Part shown: positions 13,601 through 22,690 of the stretch, one piece after another
Position numbering within the stretch: the first letter of the stretch is position 1
Layout: each line of letters opens with the position of its first letter
Origin: Adiantum capillus-veneris
Lineage: Eukaryota; Streptophyta; Polypodiopsida; Polypodiales; Pteridaceae
Assembly (NCBI GenBank): GCA_014529385.2
Contig: CM043944.1
Location: 69,116,895 to 69,180,894 of the forward strand
Direction of reading: 5' to 3'
DNA length: 64,000 nt
Notes under the pieces: model-generated
Database searches by the model: none
What the model was told of the DNA's origin: nothing
The model's input: only the letters and a program-made list of their open reading frames with translations
Program-made: the position numbers and the translations under genes

Positions 13601-16600
13601 TGTGTTGCATACGAACCTCACCTTGCGGGAATTTGAGCGCTTCACTTGTCGTTCGTTGTAAGAACACCTTTGCAGATTCTTCACAAAAACGTGTCATTTT
13701 TGTGAAGGCTTTTGTTCACTTTGAAGCTATCTCCTTGAGGAAAAAGGAACTTTTGGAGGAAAACTTGCCTTTCTCAAGGGTGACGCTACTTCCTTGAAGT
13801 TTGAAGCTTTCCCTTTCCTTCTAGTTTTCCTTTCAACACAAGGAGGCTATCTTTCCTTGTTATACATAACAAGGGTCAATAGCTTGATGGTAAAGTGTTG
13901 GCCTCTTTCCCTCATGGGGTGAGTTCAACCCTCCTTCATGCAACGATTAAGCGGGCCTTCCTACGCACGTAGCCAACGATGCCAAAAATGAAAGCCTTCG
14001 AAGCCTCGGTGCCGGTCGAGTTTGCTTGGTCGCACGCCTTGGAGGGTGTAGATGGGGCGACCGAGTCAGCTGTCGCTATCTATCCACGCATTCCACACAG
14101 GAAAGTGTGCCTGTCTTCTTTTGTTGCACATCGGAGACGTTGCTGTCTGCGGAACACGGGAGAGAAGCAGAGAAGAGCGTCGCACGCACATGCAACCCGT
14201 TTTTAGCCTCTTCCCAAAAACAGCTTGGATACTAGTGAAAGGGCGATGGTGATGTGTGTGCTAGTCTCCACCCAACCGTGCTATCTTATAGCCTCCCCCT
14301 AGCGTACACACTATCCGATCGTACCGATGGCCTTGCCCATAGGACCCATGTCCTTACACCTCCATAGTGAGGTCATGGTTAAAAATAGAGGTCTGGTTCT
14401 CCTTTGGATTAATTAGGGTATGCATCATGCATTTCTTCTAGTGCTAGATTAATCGAGAATTTCCTCTACTCTCCAATTATCGGCCATTCAAACTCACCCT
14501 CATTTAGGTGTGAATTGCACTGATTTTTGCAACATTCATTCTCAAATTAGTTTTCACCTCACAAATTTTGTCTTGATTTGATATTTATGTGTGGAGGAAA
14601 TACTCCTTAAGCGCTCTCCAACAAGCTCTCAATCTCTACATTCCAAGCTCGGGAAAATCTTATTCATTATTGCCCAATCTCACCTTATTTTGGGCGTCGG
14701 AGTGTGAGCCACTGCCAAAGTTGAGCCTATATTCACATTTTCTAGATTCTTCTCATGCAAAGGTCCATTTGAGGGCTGGGTCTAGTATAAAACATAAAAA
14801 GTAGTGCCTAGGGGTGGAATCCAAATGGGGACTAAATTGCAATTAAAGGGGTTTTTGAGTTTGTATAGGAACTCCATCACATGTGAAAATGCTTTTTCAC
14901 TTGTGATCAAACATGAAAACAATATCAAGTCCAACTTTTTGGTTGCCTTTCGACACTGCTAGGTGGTACCTCATGCATGTCACTTACCCTCATAGGACTT
15001 TTGGCTCCAAAACCCTCTTAAAGATGCTTTCCCACAAGCCCCAAAGGGCTCTCAACATCTCTATCCAAGAGGCTACTCTCACGGTAGCATTAGAGCCAAG
15101 TTTTAAGAAGACATCAAGAATTTAAGAGCTTTAGAGGGAGACCTACATCCATCTTTAAAGAATTCACAAGAATTTCAAAGAAGCTTCAAAAGCTTTAAAG
15201 GACTCAAAGCTTCTTCAAACTACTTCAAGAAAAGGAAATTTACCCGATCTTTGATTTTGGAGTTAGGGTTGCAGGAAAACACACATAGCTTGGAGAAGAC
15301 AAAGGAAGATTGAATGAAAATGAGAAGTACAACACCCTCACGCTTTAACTACAATGTGCTTTCTGTTGGAATGTTACAAAAGCCTCGTTTGACCAAATGA
15401 GTATCAACTTTCTCATACCAAGCATGAAAAGATTTCTTCAACCACATAAAAAGCTTTCTTACAATTGCACACTTTATCCTCTTGTCCTTTTTTGACAAAA
15501 CCACGAGGTTGGATTACATAAACTTCCTCAATCATGTCACCATTCAAGAATGCAGTAACAATGTCTCACTGATTTACATCCGAACCAAAATGAGCTCCCA
15601 ATGCACATAGAAAACTCAGAGTAGTCACATGACAACTAGGAGCAAAAGTTCTTCACAATCTATGACTTTCTGTTGTTGTGCATATTCTTTTGCAACAATT
15701 TGAGCATTATAGCAATCAATTTCACCATCTAGCTTGTGTTTCAACTGGTAAACCCACTTCATACCAATGGCCTTTTTGCCAGGAGGAAAATCACATAAAG
15801 TCTATGTGTGATTTTTCCTTAAGTGCATCATATTCTGACTGCATGGAAGCTATCCAATTTTCAGAATTTTGTGCTTCATCAAAAGATAGAGGCTCCTCGA
15901 CATCACATCTGCTAGACACAGCCAAAGCATTAAATCTTATGCATAAGATGCATGGCCAAAACTTGATCGAATACGACTAGACAGAGGTGCATCCAATTTA
16001 CTGTCATGCAAAGTATGCACTAGCCATTTTGACATACCTCTAGCTTGCTCATTATCAGTCCTTTCCTCATCAAGTACATCATGTACATCTGCATCAGTAA
16101 TAGGTTGATCTATAACATTTCTAGAAACCCCCATAGGTTGTACATTTGCCTCATTGGAATTTACATTCGATCTTCCACCATTGAAAAGAGTGAACAGTGT
16201 CATACATTACAATCTCTAGTATATGATAGCAATGGTTGAACAGAATCTGCCACAAACACAACATCCAATGAGACCAAGGTACACTTGTTTTGTGTATGAT
16301 ACAACCTGTAACCTTTGCTTTCAACACTGTAACCAACAAAAATACATTTGACAGTCTTATAATCCAATTTTGTACGCTGCATTTTTGGCACCAAAGCCTA
16401 TGGCAAATAGCCAAAAACAGGTTCGTTCTCAATAGAAGTCTTTTTATCATTCCATGATTCATATGGAGTCATAGTCCTAAAATCTTTTGTAGGACACCTA
16501 TTAAGTACATAAGTGGTACACATGATGGACTCAAGCCAAAACGAATGTGGCAAAGCTTGACTTTTGACCATAAATCGTACTATTTCTGTAAGTGACCCAT

Positions 16601-19600
16601 TTTTCCTCTCAGAAACACCATTTTGTTGAGGTAGTATATATGGAACTATACATTGGTGTTTTATCCCACAACTAGACAAAAATGCATTAAATTCATGAGA
16701 CATATACTACCCCCGTTGATTTGAACGAAGGGTGCCCAATGTACATTTTGAGACATTTTTAACCATAGCCACAAATTGTTTGAAGCACATAAACACTTTG
16801 CACTTTGCTTTAAGCGGATACACCCATGCATGCCTCGAGTAATCATGAATGAAAGTCACAAAGTAAAGGTAACTAATTGCCCAAGGATGGAGTTTGCATG
16901 GGCCCACAAGCATCACTATGAACAAGTTGCAACCTGCATGTCGCCCTAGCTAAACCATCATTTGAAAAATCTTCAAACGCTGCATCTTACCCAAAATGCA
17001 GTCTTCACAAACATTTTTGATAGGTGCTTCAAGAGGCGGCATAGAAGCAACCATATCATATTTTTGCAAATGAGGCAAATTGGCAACATTAAGATGCCCA
17101 AAATGTGCATGCCATAGTTTTACATCCGAAATAGCCTTAGAATCCACAACTGCATTTGCAAAATTTTGCCCACACTTCTCATACAAAGTGAGCTTATACA
17201 GCCCATACCATAAAATGCCAAATACAATAATTTCATCACAAAAATTGAGATCATGTTCTATACATCTGTCATCCACAAATTTGACTACAAGACCAAGGAT
17301 AGCAAGTGTAGAGACAGACAAAAGATTCTTCTTGATCCGAGGTACATACAATGCATTAAGAAGAGTGAAAGAACTACCACTTGCAGCAGTAAGCACAATC
17401 TTTCCAACTCCCTGAAGCGGATAAGAGGAGTTGTTGGCACGAGGAAAGTGAATTCCCATGAGGGAGAGACTCAAGATAGGTAAACAAACCACAATGTGAG
17501 CTGATGTGCTTTATAGAACCACTATCAAAATACCACATATTGTGAATCTGTAGGAATTGACATGCATGTATCATGGACAGTAGGATCATAAGTACATTTT
17601 ACACTAAAAGACCACTCTACATCACAATCTCCTTTCACAAAAGACTCTACAATAGTATTGAATCGTGTAGTTCATTTAGCCTCTTTCATCTTAACCTCTT
17701 CAGACATCAATTTTGGACACTGCTTGATAAAGTGATCATTAGCTTTACAATAATGGTATCACATATTCTTTTTTCCCTTATCACCAGAAATCCCAAAAGA
17801 TTTGTTGTTAGCAGAAGCATTAGTAATAGATGATTTACCATGCGTAGAAGAACCATGAGAAGTGGTTTCATTATTGGTACCACCTTTTCTTTGAGCAACA
17901 ATAAAGGCTTGTCAAACTAGACACTCTCTAGTCCTTTTTTTTTTGGAAACTAACTCTTGTAACAACAATGTGCATAATTAATCAAACTTGACAACTTCTG
18001 GATTTCCTTCAGTCATAAGTCTCCGAGTACTAGCAAAAGTCTAGTAAGAATCTGGTAAGTCAGGTAAGAACAGTCTGCACAAGGGAACTATCAGAAATAA
18101 CCTTGTGTGCAGAAATAAGTTGCTCATTGATATCCTTCACACCAGTAAGAAAAGTGTCCATCTCGTCTTCCTCATGCATATTCTTTGACTCCACCTCTTT
18201 ACGTAGTAATGCAATTTTTACCTCATTGCAACTTGCATAAAGACCAACCAGAATATCCCGATCCTGTTTTGAAGATATTATTCAATATGAGGAGTAATAC
18301 TGTCCTTCATACACAATGCAACTAAAGCATGAGCCTGCGCATCTTTCTCAGCCGTAGGCAAAACAACTCTGGCAACAGCAATCCTGCCACCCAAACCCGC
18401 AACATCCTTAGCATCGCTTACATCCTCCGAACCAAGATGTACATCAATTCCTTGCACAATATTTCTAGACATTCTTTGACACAAGGACATGTTGCATCAT
18501 GTAAGCCCACATAGAGTAATTATCTCCATCCAATCTATCCTCATCAGTAAACATCTTGAACACATTTGTGTTGTTGTTAGCCATGGAAAATGCCTGCACC
18601 TAATGTGAAAACTGTCCAAAAAGAGGAGAAACGAGGCACAGACAAGATGTTCTATATAGCACAAATTGTAGAAGACTATAAGGGAGCAGTTATGCAGAAA
18701 ACGACATTGACGTAATTTTGCACAAGATCACAATATAGCTTGTGCATTACTGTTTGTAGTGGAAACAGAGGCCGAAATAAGCCCTAATGGAAATTTGGCG
18801 ACTTGATGACACTTGCCAAAGATCACAAAAATCAAAGAAATTGAGAAGGCATATGCTGGAGCTGCTAGCGACTAAGCCCGGGAGGATGCAACCTACTCTA
18901 ATACCAATTGTTGGAATTAGGGTTGTAGGAAAACACACACAGCTTGGAGAAGACAAAGGAAGCTCAAGGCATACAACAGAGAGTGTAATAATTAGTGTGC
19001 AATGGAAAGATGAGATAGCCTTAGAGGGATGGGCCTCTATACAATGCACAGGGGGAAACACATCCTAACAAGGGAAAAAATGCCCTGGCAGTCCTACGTG
19101 TGTTCACACACATCACTACCACACAATATGGGGTAACATTTGACACTCATTTTCTCTCTCTTTCCCTAAAATTTGAAGGATATATTTTTTGCACCCAGGT
19201 CATGAAAATCCAAAATGTATGCAATGTTTCTCATTTATAGAGATGATAGATTTGTAGTGCTCTTGTAAAGAGCTTGACAATGACTTTGGCATACAATTAA
19301 GTGTTAGGACCATTCTATTTTGCACTAGAGTTGAAATGTTCAACGAGGATGGTTTTTACACGTGGAAATTGAAGATATGGGGTTAGCTAATGAGAACACA
19401 ATTATGGGTTGTTGTCAAGGCTAGAGAAACTTGGAGCCATCCACCTTTGAGGGCACACTCACTAGAGCCCAAGTTGTATGGCACATGCAAAAGATAAACA
19501 AGCTCAAGGTATAATTAGCACATCCTTACGTGATAATTATTTCCACTTCACAGATGACCACACCATAGCCCTTAAGCATGGCCAACTCTAGAGGAAAACA

Positions 19601-20577
19601 ATGGTGTTAATCAAAAGAAAAGTAAGATAACATTAAAGAAAAATATGTATAATCTAATTATCCTTCAAGAGGAGAACATATCTACCCTATCAAATAGGTT
19701 AATGAGCATAATCACGTAGCTCAATTGATCTAGTTCCAAATGTGTGAAGAAGAAATAGAAGCCTTGCTTTTTAGTTCAGGTACGTAATAATTGTGAAAAC
19801 ATAAAGTATTAAGGAAAAAGGACTCCATGCCTTCAATGCAATATGTCATAAGTGCAATCCACAAAGAAGAGAAGAAGGAAAGAAACAAAAATAAACCCAA
19901 TGGAGTACCATATCTTGTATCATTATCTAGGGCATCATCATCTAGGTCAAATAACAATAAAAAGAAGTTTTATGAGTGTGACAAGTGTGAACACTTTTCA
20001 AGGGACCTCTAAATAAAATAAAATTGTAGCAGTTGTGGCATCAAAGGTCATCCACCATCTTAGTGTCACAGTAATAGGATCAAGATCAAGGAAAAAGATA
20101 AGAGTGAATGTAGTATATAACGAGGTTGAAGACAAAGACAAAGAAGAAAAACGCTTTCTCCATGTCTATACTACACCTAGCCCTTACATTGATTACAATG
20201 ATATACTATAGAGGATATTGTTGGTACTCATTGAGCTCGTAGAGATTCTTTGTAGAATACTTGAATTAATCTGTGTGACACCATATCATGATGTAGCTCA
20301 TGTGGCATTTATGAGTGTGAGTACCAATAAGTGTGACTTCTATAATCATGTGTGGTAGAGCCCGTGTGGCAATGACAATGAGTCTCTATATATCTATTTG
20401 AATAGTCCAAAGTCCAAGTGAAGGGTTGTTGGGTATGTGATCTTTGGCCTATCTCACAACACTATCTCTAATCTCTCATCATAAATGTAATCTCATATTG
20501 ACAACTTTAATGATTCCACCTTAATTCTAAGCCTAACACAAAGGGCTGTGTGTGTATGTGTGTGAGAGAGAGAGAGA

Positions 20578-20613
<36 letters not shown>

Positions 20614-22690
20614 AAATATATATATAATGGACATCTTAAAACGTCAAATCTTCCTTTGCAGTTTACCTTTTAGGTTAGGAAAGGATGTCGTTTAGCACAA
20701 TGAAATGCTATACCTAATGGTTTACACTTTTCTAACGTGTTTTGGTTTTGTGTACAATACGAGAGCCATTGTTGAGTGAGCTTGAGAGATAATGGTAAAT
20801 ACTTTGTCTTATCAGTGATCTGATGTTGGCAAGAGTTAGGTTACGGTGCCAATTGTTAACAAATATACTTTTCGCCATCGAAAACTTACATAGAGAGTAT
20901 TTATTTACCTTGGGAGGTAGAAGGAGAAGAAGAGAAGTATTCAAGTGGTATTAATGAGAGAGAGAGAGAGAGTGGGAGATTGTTGGGCATGGACAAATAA
21001 GAGATTTAGAGCTCTCGCTTTGGAAATCATTTTCTCTTGTTATCATTTTCTCTCATACTAGTTGATTGTTTTGTGTATGACATGAGAATTTACTCGTGGC
21101 ATGTGCAAGGTTTTAAACGCGTGACTCTCAAATCTTTTGCCTCTAACCAATATAAGTGTCATAAGTGGCATGTTTTTTGGACCTGTGTGGTATTGGACCT
21201 ATGGAATTTCTTGGGAATCTTGTGAGTGCTAATCATATCTTCTCCTTACTTTCATACTTGTATGCATTTGCCTTATCACAAAACTATGTCACAAATCACT
21301 GCGGCAAGGTTGCATAGTACCAAAACAATATAAAATATATATTTGTAGGTGGTCTGATATTGCAAGGCATTTGAACGGGCGCACCGACAATGACATCAAG
21401 AATCTTTGGAACACTCAACTCAAGAAGAAGAGGCTAGCTCAGCAAGTGGATACCTCAAGCTCTTCTTCAACTGTGCCCTCCATTGTCAATGGAGATTTTG
21501 AGGCCCTTACTACGGCGCATGCAACCAGCCATGAAGCCAAAACCATTGTCTGCATCGACAACAATTTGATGTATGGGGCTCTTGATGTGAAATCATGCGA
21601 TCTGGATAATGCAGATATGGGTGATATTTTACTGATTACTAGTTCAGGCAATGACGTAAATGCATTAAAGTACTGCAGAAACTCAGCCTCATCATGTGAG
21701 AGCCGTACTACTAGCGAGCCTCGGCCTAGTTACCAAGAGCATATAACAGTCCAATGTGGGAAACCCAACTATCATGAGAGCTTTGAGCTACATAAGAATT
21801 CCAGGCATCTGGTTTTGGGCAGCTCTCACGAGCAGACGAATTACTGGTTATTCAACAGTAGTGTGCGTGGCCTAGATGACGTATACGGTGCAGAATCTGA
21901 AGCTGCCTATGATGGAGTGTCTTTAATGCCGACAAGCTCTTGCAGCACCACCAACAACATTATGAACTGTACGATGAGGTGGGGCATGACCCCTTTACCA
22001 GATCAGCAGCCATCCCATTTCCATGCGATCACCTCGTTGCTTGAGGGAAACCATCCAAATTTTGTTGGCTCTACAGTTACTTCCCGACCCATATTAAGCG
22101 AGTGCCTCTTTAGGAGTGAAGATCATATAAGCACCTTCAATTCCAATATTACGGCGAAGATTATGATTGACGGCGATAAACAAGAGTGTAATTACAGCCC
22201 AAATCTGTTCCCTACAATCCATAGCACATTATCCACCCATCATTCAGTACATTTGCCAGCCCCCAGCTTACCTTCGAGCCCGAGATCGTCTCTTGCAGAC
22301 TCCATTGATGTACCCAATCCTTCGATCCAGCGGCACCTTAACTGCAGCCCACGTTCAAGCACCGGGAGCCGTAGCCAGGCAATTGAAGCAAGGGAGAAAC
22401 ATAAGACCATCAATAATGCCTTTAATGTGGCTCATTTCAGCATCCCAATGGATGGTGGTCTTGTCCCGAGCAGTGACACTCATGAATCTGAGGACCCTAT
22501 GGTTTCTCATATACTAGGCCAAAATGCTTATAATGCCAACTCTGTAAATAGGCCCAACGATGAGCCACCAAGGTGGGTAGAAACAATTGAAAATGAAAGC
22601 GCGCCATTATGGGATCATGTTATGGATAGCGAGCCATTATGGGTTAATTACATGGAGGAATGGGATGACACGTTGACATTTCTAGATTAA
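1510..22690 (+). CDS. R2R3-MYB transcription factor, join(1510..1624,1970..2099,21349..22690)
   Basis: The joined product is 528 residues. R2 has the regularly spaced tryptophans W11, W31 and W51. R3 has F64, W83 and W102, with recognition-helix motifs [10 protein letters not shown] and [11 protein letters not shown]. These features define a DNA-binding two-repeat MYB acting in the nucleus. Both introns fall at positions conserved in plant R2R3-MYBs: phase 1 after the R2 Asn-Ala and phase 2 within the GNR codon of R3. The boundaries are GT/AG. ATG 1510 is the first in-frame ATG after stops at 1393 and 1426. The C-terminal ~420 residues are Ser/Thr/Asn rich and end in an acidic, Trp-containing tail, possibly an activation domain. 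The LWSPEEDE start resembles MYB26/61/86-type proteins, but subgroup and target genes are not determinable here. The bHLH-contact signature of R3 is absent. A transposon abuts the stop codon. Confidence 0.9.
1970..2099 (+). CDS. MYB exon 2 (end of R2, first half of R3)
   Basis: The acceptor is TTGTGCAG|GG at 1969/1970 and the donor is AATAG|GTAATA at 2099/2100. The exon carries the R2 recognition helix ([10 protein letters not shown]), the LRPDLKRG linker and the first helices of R3 up to GN. Its length of 130 bp matches the usual second exon of R2R3-MYB genes. The coding sequence has no disruption. Confidence 0.9.
2102..4149. other. intronic sequence without recognised genes
   Basis: AT-rich sequence with purine-rich patches (about 2510-2545, 2605-2670) and a GA/G-rich run near 3505-3533. 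A 23-bp AGAGAGCGCAATATCAGC-type duplication occurs at about 3698-3740. No coding domain was seen. Confidence 0.5.
4150..5372. repeat. tandem repeat, 430-bp period, about three copies
   Basis: The word ACTAGCATCA with its neighbours occurs at 4318, 4748 and 5178, spaced exactly 430 bp apart. Each unit contains, in order, CATGGGTATC, CTTGGCA-GA-GATG-GGAAGA, a CTCTACCAAA segment, AAAGTCAAAA, the ACTAGCATCA-TCTAATGTTG segment and a TCTAGATGGTAAA or similar segment. Copies are clearly diverged, so the array is old. Confidence 0.75.
5373..7257. other. intronic AT-rich sequence without recognised genes
   Basis: Only short unrelated ORFs occur (at most 85 codons). No transposon protein motif, RNA gene or clear terminal repeat was found by eye. 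Confidence 0.5.
7258..7603. mobile_element. MITE-like segment with clustered TGTGATCACA palindromes
   Basis: At least six perfect or near copies of the palindrome TGTGATCACA lie at its two ends (about 7275-7335 and 7520-7590), around an unrelated centre. The outer sequences GGGATTTAATATT-CATGTGATCAC and, on the other strand, GGGAATTTCATTAACGTGATCAC are similar, suggesting degenerate terminal inverted repeats. No target duplication is certain and no coding capacity exists. Confidence 0.4.
7604..8593. other. intronic sequence without recognised genes
   Basis: Short ORFs only (up to 95 codons), with no recognisable domain. It abuts the left LTR of the gypsy element. Confidence 0.45.
8594..8716 (-). 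repeat. 3' LTR of the gypsy element
   Basis: Matches 14236-14358 over its length with small differences. Read on the + strand it starts TGAAAGGG and ends CCTTACA. The long shared core is GTGTGCTAGTCTCCACC through GACCCATGTCCTTACA. Confidence 0.8.
8713..10140 (-). pseudogene. gypsy integrase with C-terminal chromodomain (broken)
   Basis: The ORF 8713-9550 gives the integrase end, with an [13 protein letters not shown] motif carrying the catalytic Glu, then a tether and a chromodomain ([18 protein letters not shown] ... STWENV). Upstream, in other frames, the minus strand reads a HHCC zinc-finger relic ([17 protein letters not shown]) and the first catalytic region ([17 protein letters not shown]). 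The integrase would insert the cDNA, and the chromodomain directs it to chromatin. Frameshifts between 9550 and 10140 break the reading frame. The polyprotein ends SPRGG over the polypurine tract. Confidence 0.8.
10379..11850 (-). pseudogene. gypsy reverse transcriptase and RNase H (broken)
   Basis: From the minus strand: a Ser/Asn/Met-rich linker with repeated MNS words (11730-11850), the RT entry [19 protein letters not shown], a [14 protein letters not shown] segment, [10 protein letters not shown] and the catalytic FLDD box at 11089-11100. RNase H follows at 10379-10645, with the [12 protein letters not shown] and FYERELYAI motifs. These would copy the element RNA into DNA in virus-like particles. 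At least two breaks interrupt the frame (around 11391-11446 and 10650-10850). Confidence 0.85.
11847..12323 (-). pseudogene. gypsy aspartic protease domain
   Basis: A 158-codon stretch with the retropepsin fold sequence (ILV...GATHNFL, later [12 protein letters not shown]). The catalytic triplet region reads [12 protein letters not shown] where the family normally has LVDSGATHNF, so two residues appear inserted next to the active Asp. In an intact element the protease would cleave the Gag-Pol precursor. Confidence 0.75.
12370..13519 (-). pseudogene. gypsy gag (capsid and zinc knuckle), frameshifted
   Basis: The frame starts [12 protein letters not shown] at about 13510. After frame changes it reads an acidic N-terminus, the retrotransposon Gag core ([34 protein letters not shown]) at 12700-13100 and a CCHC zinc knuckle, [14 protein letters not shown], at about 12425-12470. 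Gag would form the particle and bind RNA. Frame breaks near 13200-13330 and 12600 make it non-functional. Confidence 0.8.
13873..13940 (+). other. tRNA-like segment with A- and B-box-like motifs (possible SINE head)
   Basis: TAGCTTGATGG at 13880-13890 resembles a pol III A box. GTTCAACCC at 13923-13931 fits the B-box core, with suitable spacing, and GGGT-ACCC can form a T-arm stem. It lies in the gypsy 5' leader in the opposite orientation. No complete cloverleaf could be drawn, so a functional tRNA is unlikely. Confidence 0.3.
14236..14358 (-). repeat. 5' LTR of the gypsy element
   Basis: Partner of 8594-8716. On the element strand it begins TGTAAGGACATGGG, holds a GGCTATAAGATAG motif (possible TATA box) and GGTTGGGTGG, and ends CCCTTTCA. 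Confidence 0.8.
14359..15252. other. intronic sequence between the gypsy and copia elements
   Basis: No protein domain was recognised. Two related words (CTCTCCAACAAGCTCTCAA near 14617 and CCCCAAAGGGCTCTCAAC near 15038) suggest a diverged internal duplication. A purine-rich AAGAATTTCAAAGAAGC-type stretch fills 15110-15230. Confidence 0.4.
15340..18584 (-). pseudogene. copia gag-pol relic (gag, protease, integrase, partial RT)
   Basis: The minus strand begins [20 protein letters not shown] at 18584 (Gag). A zinc-knuckle relic near 17740 reads [14 protein letters not shown] and its first Cys codon is now a stop. The protease is near 17500-17590 ([17 protein letters not shown]). The pre-integrase segment has [14 protein letters not shown]. 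The integrase core has [18 protein letters not shown] and [12 protein letters not shown] (16550-16900). The first RT blocks ([23 protein letters not shown]) lie near 15480-15760. Numerous stops and frameshifts are present. Confidence 0.8.
18909..19115 (-). repeat. 5' LTR (207 bp) of the intronic copia element
   Basis: On the element strand it runs TGATGTGTGTGAACACAC ... CTAATTCCAACA. It matches the LTR at 56514-56718 throughout with scattered differences. Confidence 0.8.
19330..20110 (+). pseudogene. second copia-type gag relic
   Basis: The + strand reads [15 protein letters not shown] and LWVVVKA in one frame, typical of the start of copia Gag. Downstream, [12 protein letters not shown] at about 19970 and a CCHC knuckle [12 protein letters not shown]-stop-C at about 20025 follow. 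Several stops interrupt it. It is distinct from the neighbouring minus-strand copia. Confidence 0.55.
20554..20611. repeat. (TG)n(GA)n followed by 32 consecutive G
   Basis: A TGTG/GAGA microsatellite runs directly into an unbroken G run at 20580-20611. It is quadruplex-prone and also a common site of sequencing or assembly length error. Confidence 0.9.
20612..21348. other. 3' end of MYB intron 2
   Basis: AT-rich. A GTGGGAGAT-TGTTGGG word at 20972-20987 looks like a polypurine tract plus LTR start, but no partner LTR was seen. The final bases before exon 3 are T-rich (ATATATTTGTAG), as expected of an acceptor. Confidence 0.5.
21349..22690 (+). CDS. MYB exon 3 (end of R3 and C-terminal domain)
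   Basis: The acceptor is TTTGTAG|G at 21348/21349. The first base completes the Arg codon of GNR and is followed by [20 protein letters not shown], the third helix of R3. The frame then stays open for 446 codons to TAA at 22688-22690. This open frame, joined in phase to exons 19 kb away, is the main evidence that the gene is intact. The stop codon is the last three bases of the TTAA target site of a transposon. Confidence 0.9.

Larger units (their letters stand above)
8594..14358 (-). mobile_element. Ty3/gypsy chromovirus with 123-bp LTRs, degraded
   Basis: A 5.8-kb LTR retrotransposon antisense to the MYB gene. On its own strand the order is 5' LTR, gag, protease, reverse transcriptase, RNase H, integrase and chromodomain, the Ty3/gypsy chromovirus order. 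The LTRs are very short and begin TGTAAGGACA and end CCCTTTCA. The sequence after the 5' LTR (CTAGTATCCAAGC) resembles a degenerate initiator-Met tRNA binding site. A CCAAGGGGGGG polypurine tract precedes the 3' LTR. Flanking pentamers CATCT and CCTCC do not give a convincing target duplication. Frameshifts and stops divide the polyprotein, so the element is not autonomous. Confidence 0.85.
15253..19115 (-). mobile_element. truncated Ty1/copia element in the MYB intron
   Basis: The 5' LTR is at 18909-19115. It is followed on the minus strand by ATTGGTATTAGAGT, a decayed initiator-Met primer site, then gag, protease, integrase and the start of RT. RT stops abruptly near 15340. Only about 60 bp of LTR-like sequence remains at the other end (15256-15312, AGTTAGGGTTGCAGGAAAAC). 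RT end, RNase H and most of the 3' LTR are therefore missing. The same family supplies the fragment at 56514-58360. Confidence 0.8.
2100..21348 (+). other. giant second intron of the MYB gene (19,249 bp)
   Basis: GT at 2100-2101 and AG at 21347-21348. In most R2R3-MYB genes this intron is a few hundred bases. Here it holds the 430-bp tandem repeat, the TGTGATCACA segment, a gypsy chromovirus, a tRNA-like segment, a truncated copia and a second copia gag relic. The two large LTR elements are antisense to MYB; the gag relic at 19330 is sense. Confidence 0.85.

Noticed and set aside
20981-21240. Possible solo LTR starting TGTTGGG after GTGGGAGAT
   Set aside because: No matching second LTR or end was found. 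A TGTTGGGTATG word near 20428 is too short to count.
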